Assembly: GCA_023150835.1 (NCBI GenBank)
Contig: JAKLKB010000132.1
Coordinates: 1 to 19,057, forward strand
Length of the DNA stretch: 19,057 nt
DNA from: Myxococcota bacterium
Lineage (GTDB): Bacteria > Myxococcota_C > UBA6777
Reading direction: 5' to 3'
The notes beneath the pieces are model-generated. The model was not told the origin of the DNA, searched no databases, and saw nothing but the letters and a program-made list of their open reading frames with translations. Made by a program: the position numbers and the translations under genes. Positions 15,271-19,057 of this stretch are shown piece after piece (within the stretch, counting starts at the first letter, position 1; each line of letters opens with the position of its first letter).

Positions 15271-16207
15271 AGCCCGCCACCAACTCCGTCTGCTCGCTCG
15301 CAGCCTACAACGCGAGTTTGTAGGCCGCGAAGAAACCATCGATCTGCTCGTCCTTTGCGCCGTCGCAGGCGAACCGCTGCTCCTGATCGGCCCACCCGGC
15401 GTCGGCAAAACCGCTCTGATCAAAACCTTTGCCAAACGCATCGGACTCAAAGATCACGAACTCTTCGATTACTTAATCACCCGATTCACCGAGCCTAGCG
15501 AACTGATCGGCCCGATCGATATCCACGCCCTCCGCGAAGGTCATTACCGCAGACGCGTCCAAGGCAAACTCCCCACCTCCAAGCTCGCCTTTATCGACGA
15601 GATCTTTAAAGCCAACAGCGCCATCCTCAACACCCTCCTGAGCGTCCTCAACGAACGCTGCTATTACCAAGACGGACGCGCAGAACCCGTAGACACCGAG
15701 ATCTTTCTCGCTGCCTCCAACCGCATCGCCGACGACCCCGAACTCGAAGCCCTTCGCGACCGCTTTTTGCTCAAGGTCGAACTCCGCGAAGTAAAACGCG
15801 AACACTTTGATCCCCTGCTCCGTCAAGGCATGCTCCAAGAACTCGAACGACGGCTCCAACGCAACACTCCCCCGCTGATCCAACTCGAAACCTTTCTTCA
15901 ACTTCGGCAACACCTTGACGAAGGATTGCTCGCCACCGTCGAGCAAGATCGCGATGATCCACTCTTTCCCTCCGAGATGCGACGCTTGTTTGAGCGACTG
16001 GTGATCTCCCTCGATACCGAAGGATACGCTCGCATCAGCGATCGCGCTTTGATCAAACTCTACCGCATCATCCGCTTTCATGCGTTCCTTCTCGGTCGTG
16101 GCGAAGTCCAACACGAAGACCTGTTTTTGCTCGCCTACACCGCCAACCGACAAGACTATCTCACCCCCCTTCGCCAACGCGTCACCACGCTACTCGATCT
16201 GGCCTAA
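15245..16207 (+). CDS. MoxR/RavA-type AAA+ ATPase of ternary cluster
   Basis: The 320-residue protein is a classic MoxR ATPase: VGREE before the P-loop, Walker A GPPGVGKT (49-56), the loop LITRFTEPSELIGPID (78-92), Walker B AFIDEIFKANSAILNTLL with Asp118/Glu119, sensor 1 in AASNRI (Asn159), LRDRF for the arginine finger (Arg171 or Arg173), and a helical lid (about 200-320). The loop and Walker B wording are those of the RavA branch, whose members pair with vWA proteins to remodel targets by ATP hydrolysis. It is a full-length cytoplasmic enzyme. The ATG at 15245 is the first start after an in-frame stop at 15212 but lacks a ribosome-binding site; see the overlapping leader frame at 15211. The vWA-like gene follows 58 bp later, supporting a working pair. 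Confidence 0.95.
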   Translation: MNPTISISEARHQLRLLARSLQREFVGREETIDLLVLCAVAGEPLLLIGPPGVGKTALIKTFAKRIGLKDHELFDYLITRFTEPSELIGPIDIHALREGHYRRRVQGKLPTSKLAFIDEIFKANSAILNTLLSVLNERCYYQDGRAEPVDTEIFLAASNRIADDPELEALRDRFLLKVELREVKREHFDPLLRQGMLQELERRLQRNTPPLIQLETFLQLRQHLDEGLLATVEQDRDDPLFPSEMRRLFERLVISLDTEGYARISDRALIKLYRIIRFHAFLLGRGEVQHEDLFLLAYTANRQDYLTPLRQRVTTLLDLA

Positions 16208-16265
16208 ACTCTTGTCCTCTCTCGGTTTTGAGGCTTCACCCTCCCTCACATCAACAAGGTTTCAG

Positions 16266-17963
16266 ATGACCCACGCCACCCCACCCCACCTCTCCGTCCC
16301 CAAGATCACCATCCCGATCGCCGAAAAGCGCAACAGCCCGCACCAACGCAACTACTACGAAGAACGCGAACGCATGTACCAATGGGGCAGTCTTGCCCTG
16401 TCTTTGCGCCAAGATCGCCACGATCTCCCCACCCTCCGACGCGCTTTGCTTCTCCATCGAGAAACCATTCTACAACTACGCAAAACCCCGCCCCTTGGAC
16501 TTTTCCTCGATCTTCTTGGCATCCTCCAACGCGGCGAACAGATCTCCTTGCGCACCATCGATCACGAAGATCCTTCTCTCCAACGCGCTCTTCGCCGACA
16601 ACAAAACGATCTGCTCTGGCGCATCCTCCGATGCCACCGCTTCTTTCGCATCCAACACCTCCTCCAACAACTCCCCACAACTCCCACCACCAAAAAAACC
16701 AGCGAGATATCCGATCCCCTCTCTTTACGCGAACAAGCCCATGTCTACTTGCTTGCCCAATGGCTCCATCTGATCCAAGATCTGCTCTTTGAAACCTTTC
16801 CGCCTCACACTCTCCCTGACGCCTTTCCGCCCTATCCTCCGCCACTTTGGTGGCAACACCCCGAAGAAGCCCTACAGATCTTCGACCTCGCCCTCGCAGA
16901 ACCCGGATGGAGTCTCAAACAAGCTCACGCCATCTTCGATCGCTTTGTCCAAATCCCCGAAGAGATCCTCTTTCCCGATAGCGTCTTTTTGATCCTTCAA
17001 CACATCGAACTCATGCCCTCCAAACTCGAACGCGTCCGCTGGCAACAACTCTCCGAGATCTACACCGCTCTTCCTCCTCTTCAAACCCACCAACAGCTAA
17101 TCCGCATCCGCGATCTGGGCTACGCACAGATGCTCCTGCCTTCTCCTAGCGAGATCCCCGAAGGCGGAATCAACGGCTTGACCCACCAAGGCAAGATCGA
17201 AAGCCTCCTCCCCTCCGAACTCCTCTATTGGGAAGACTCCCCTTCAGCCCAACACATCGACCTTTTCGCGCTCCGATGGGTCGAACAAGAGCTACTGTTC
17301 TTCCAAAGAGAACAAGAATTCACCTTTACCAAACACCGCACCCTCTCGATCTGTCTCGACCTTGACCTCGGAGATGCCCGATACAAGGCCCCGAACGCAC
17401 CCGTCCCCGTCCATGCGCTGATCTTTGGCTTCCTCGCTCGCCTCTCCAACGATCTGCGCCGCCTCTGCCCCCAAGAAGTCCTCTCCCTGCGTTACCGCCT
17501 CGGCCCTGATACATGGGCCGAGGATATCGCCCTTTGGAAGCTCTTTCTCACCAGCATCGATGGCGTGGGCAGCCAAACCCACCTCTCCCTCCAACCCAAC
17601 ATCCAACACACCATCCTCCACCAACGACCATCCAGCGGAGAGTTTCGACTCCTTGTCGTCACCCCAACCACCTTGCCTCCTTACCTTCACTCCACGCTCG
17701 AACCCCCGTTCCATGCGCTTCTTTGCTTTGCACCAGCCCCCCTCCACGAACCCTCACTCTCTCCCGTCCCCCACCATCGGCTCCCTCCAACCTCCCTCCA
17801 ACCTCCTCTCCACCCCCCACGATGGCTCCTTGGCTTCTCCGAGCAGCAAGACATACAACACACCCTTGCCAACCTCCGTGATCTTCTCTTAGCTTCTATC
17901 CTACGGATCTCCCCAACTCGGGGAGCAGCATACACCCCCATGCACAGGGAGTCCCCACCATGA
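16266..17963 (+). CDS. vWA-like protein partner of MoxR, degenerate MIDAS
   Basis: The 565-residue protein has a helical N-terminal half with many Arg/Leu pairs (about 25-290), then the layout of vWA proteins encoded next to MoxR ATPases: GGINGLTHQGKIESLLPSELL at about 300-320, DLFALRWVEQELLFFQRE at 332-349, and a Rossmann-like domain from TLSICLDLDLGD (359-370) on. In working vWA domains this last strand carries DxSxS; here Asp365 is kept, but both Ser positions are Asp367 and Gly369. Strands RLLVVTP (461-467) and ALLCFAP (484-490) fit later vWA strands. A long Pro-rich segment lies at 487-520. Start: the ATG at 16266 after an AAGG, because the longer frame from 16080 lies inside the MoxR gene. 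Its stop overlaps the next ATG by 4 bp. vWA identity rests on motif pattern and neighbourhood. Confidence 0.8.
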   Translation: MTHATPPHLSVPKITIPIAEKRNSPHQRNYYEERERMYQWGSLALSLRQDRHDLPTLRRALLLHRETILQLRKTPPLGLFLDLLGILQRGEQISLRTIDHEDPSLQRALRRQQNDLLWRILRCHRFFRIQHLLQQLPTTPTTKKTSEISDPLSLREQAHVYLLAQWLHLIQDLLFETFPPHTLPDAFPPYPPPLWWQHPEEALQIFDLALAEPGWSLKQAHAIFDRFVQIPEEILFPDSVFLILQHIELMPSKLERVRWQQLSEIYTALPPLQTHQQLIRIRDLGYAQMLLPSPSEIPEGGINGLTHQGKIESLLPSELLYWEDSPSAQHIDLFALRWVEQELLFFQREQEFTFTKHRTLSICLDLDLGDARYKAPNAPVPVHALIFGFLARLSNDLRRLCPQEVLSLRYRLGPDTWAEDIALWKLFLTSIDGVGSQTHLSLQPNIQHTILHQRPSSGEFRLLVVTPTTLPPYLHSTLEPPFHALLCFAPAPLHEPSLSPVPHHRLPPTSLQPPLHPPRWLLGFSEQQDIQHTLANLRDLLLASILRISPTRGAAYTPMHRESPP

Positions 17964-18487
17964 GCAAACCTTATCGCATCCGCCTCCAAGAAACCGTCAC
18001 CGTCGCCGATCACTCGACCTTTCACATCGATCCCGTCCCCCTTGTCACACAACAAGGCTTCGAGCAGATCATGCAGCAAACACTCCAAGAACTCGGATGG
18101 AAGGCCGATTCAGAAGGACGCCTCTCGATCGCCATCGACGACAAAGAAACATGGACCTATCTCCCCGACAAGATGCAGATCATCACTTCCGTCGAAACCC
18201 AACACCAGATCAACCAAAACATCGAGTCGTGGAGTCCCGACGTCCTCGAACTAGAGGCCGAACGCATCAAGCAAGAACGCGAGCGCGAACTCCAACAACA
18301 AACCACCAACGTCCTCGAAGCCGGCCAAGAAGAACGCCGCCGACAATTCGAAACCATCGTCGCCGAGGCCACCGGACGCGCCATCAAACAAGCTGCCGAA
18401 CGGCTCGGCGATATCCAAGAGATCAGCGAAAGTCGCGGTGAAAAGGGACAATACACCCTCTCGATCACCATCCACGAACGTGAGTAA
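17960..18487 (+). CDS. Small alpha/beta plus coiled-coil protein of MoxR-vWA cluster
   Basis: The 175-residue product has no domain I can name with certainty. Residues 1-80 look alpha/beta (YRIRLQETVTVADHSTFHIDPVPLV, then a helix QGFEQIMQQTLQELGW and strands RLSIAIDD and QIITSVE). Residues about 90-150 are a Glu/Arg/Gln-rich helix likely to form a coiled coil, and the last strand is YTLSITIHERE. Its ATG overlaps the stop of the vWA gene (ATGA), with GGGAG 8 nt upstream, so translation is probably coupled and the products made in fixed ratio. Small proteins of this build occur in AAA-vWA ternary systems as accessory X domains, an assignment made from memory of the layout and not from a search. 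Cytoplasmic. A 28-nt near-copy of its 3' end lies 74 bp downstream. Confidence 0.75.
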   Translation: MSKPYRIRLQETVTVADHSTFHIDPVPLVTQQGFEQIMQQTLQELGWKADSEGRLSIAIDDKETWTYLPDKMQIITSVETQHQINQNIESWSPDVLELEAERIKQERERELQQQTTNVLEAGQEERRRQFETIVAEATGRAIKQAAERLGDIQEISESRGEKGQYTLSITIHERE

Positions 18488-18531
18488 GTCGCGGGGCACA
18501 AGCGTACCGCCTACAGCACCCGCCGATGCGC

Positions 18532-18559
18532 CTCTCCATCACCCTCCACGAACGTGAGT
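18532..18559 (+). repeat. Partial duplicate of the preceding gene's 3' end
   Basis: The 28 bases match 18458-18485, the last codons of the small cluster gene, at 26 positions, offset 74 bp. Both encode LSIT(I/L)HERE; in the copy the stop is replaced by a Ser codon. It may be the remnant of a deleted tandem paralogue. Confidence 0.7.
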
Positions 18560-18580
18560 CATACGATATCCGAGTGATAT

Positions 18581-18852
18581 GTGATCGTAAGATAGTACGT
18601 AGACGCCCGATTCTTGGGCAGCCACACCTGTCTGCCCCTACATCTTGCGTGATCGTAAGATAGCACGTAGACGCCCGATTTTTGGGCAGCCACACCTGTC
18701 TGCCCCTACATCTTGCGTGATCGTAAAATAGTACGTAGACGCCCGATTCTTGGGCAGCCACAGGGGGCTGCCCCTACATCTTGCGTGATCGTAAAATAGT
18801 ACGTAGACGCCCGATTCTTGGGCAGCCACAGGGGGCTGCCCCTACATCTTGC
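18581..18852 (-). repeat. Four head-to-tail 68-bp repeats, each with a hairpin
   Basis: Copies start at 18581, 18649, 18717 and 18785, a period of exactly 68 bp. Copies 3 and 4 are identical in the bases compared; copies 1 and 2 share other variants. On the minus strand each reads TGTAGGGGCAG, loop, CTGCCCAAGAATCGGGCG and so on. Copies 1-2 have a 6-bp stem (GGGCAG/CTGCCC), while copies 3-4 have an 8-bp stem (GGGCAGCC/GGCTGCCC). There are no unique spacers, so this is not CRISPR. It belongs to the GTAGGGGC family of 580 and 1765. Confidence 0.9.
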
Positions 18853-18909
18853 GATCACACAACAATCAACTGAAACTTGTTGCAGCATAAGCTGTGGGAC
18901 AGGTATTTT

Positions 18910-19057
18910 GGCAATGTGAGATTGCGGTGGAGGCTGTGAGACAGCCTGTTTGGCAATGTGAGATTGCGGTGGAGGCTATGAGACAGCCTGTTTGGCAATG
19001 TGAGATTGCGGTGGAGGCTATGAGACAGCCTGTTTGGCAATGTGAGATTGCGGTGGA
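18910..19057. repeat. 42-bp tandem array, continues past right edge
   Basis: Copies start at 18910, 18952 and 18994, with a fourth cut at 19057; a decayed copy lies at about 18888-18909. The unit is 42 bp (14 codons) and begins GGCAATGTGAGATTGCGGTG. Copies differ by one base (gctGtgag versus gctAtgag). One frame on each strand stays open through all copies: QCEIAVEAMRQPVW on plus and PNRLSHSLHRNLTL on minus. No ribosome-binding site supports either. Confidence 0.88.

Larger units (their letters stand above)
18488..19057. other. Repeat-filled intergenic region at right edge
   Basis: No established gene was found. In order it holds a near-copy of the preceding gene's 3' end (18532-18559), four 68-bp tandem repeats (18581-18852), a 57-bp linker and a 42-bp tandem array that runs off the edge. 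A short frame from ATG 18526 to 18663 (45 codons) begins with the duplicated segment and runs into repeats, so it is not called as a gene. Confidence 0.75.

Noticed and set aside
16080-16265. 62-codon N-terminal extension of the vWA-like protein
   Set aside because: It lies inside the MoxR gene in another frame and reads as random Ser/Pro-rich sequence; the ATG at 16266 follows the MoxR stop.
18581-18852. CRISPR array
   Set aside because: Copies are directly adjacent with a constant 68-bp period and no unique spacers, and no cas genes are near.

Overview
The window looks like chromosomal DNA of a mid-to-high GC Gram-negative bacterium with a large, repeat-bearing genome. Long proline/alanine-rich linkers, several AAA+ ATPases, an AIM24-like protein and a MoxR/vWA gene cluster would fit Myxococcota or a neighbouring former-deltaproteobacterial lineage. 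That placement is an inference from gene style, with no rRNA or other marker in view. No tRNA, rRNA, CRISPR array or transposase gene was found.

Left part (1-2329). A minus-strand gene for an exported coiled-coil protein runs off the left edge. It is followed by a repeat-bearing intergenic stretch, a membrane-anchored MsrB methionine sulfoxide reductase on the minus strand, and a second intergenic stretch packed with short palindromes and a possible 268-bp element bounded by 28-bp inverted repeats.

Minus-strand operon (6896 down to 2330). Four tightly spaced genes follow each other: a TPR protein with an AIM24-like C-terminal domain, phosphatidylglycerophosphate synthase (pgsA), an aldo/keto reductase, and a MoxR-like AAA+ ATPase. 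The gaps of 11, 11 and 18 bp argue for one transcript, probably started in the divergent region 6897-7282.

Plus-strand metabolic pair (7283-10215). A long DmdC-type acyl-CoA dehydrogenase is followed 29 bp later by an APH/NahK-like small-molecule kinase. Next is a family 2 glycosyltransferase (10374-11912) carrying an unusual 275-residue N-terminal extension, made of a histidine-rich tetrad repeat and a long Ala-rich amphipathic helical region.

Right cluster (12035-18487). Five co-directional genes form what looks like a MoxR-vWA ternary system: two large proteins with no recognised domain, a RavA/MoxR-type AAA+ ATPase, a vWA-like protein whose metal site is degenerate, and a small alpha/beta plus coiled-coil protein whose start codon overlaps the vWA stop. 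These resemble the AAA-vWA multi-component systems proposed by comparative genomics to act in conflict or NTP-driven remodelling. The usual third partner (FtsH-like AAA or beta-propeller) is not visible and may lie beyond the right edge. This is the strongest candidate for a poorly described system here.

Right edge (18488-19057). A partial copy of the last gene's 3' end is followed by four exact-period 68-bp repeats and then a 42-bp tandem array that leaves the window. The 68-bp unit belongs to the same hairpin family as single elements near 580, 699 and 1765, so a dispersed palindromic repeat family is present.
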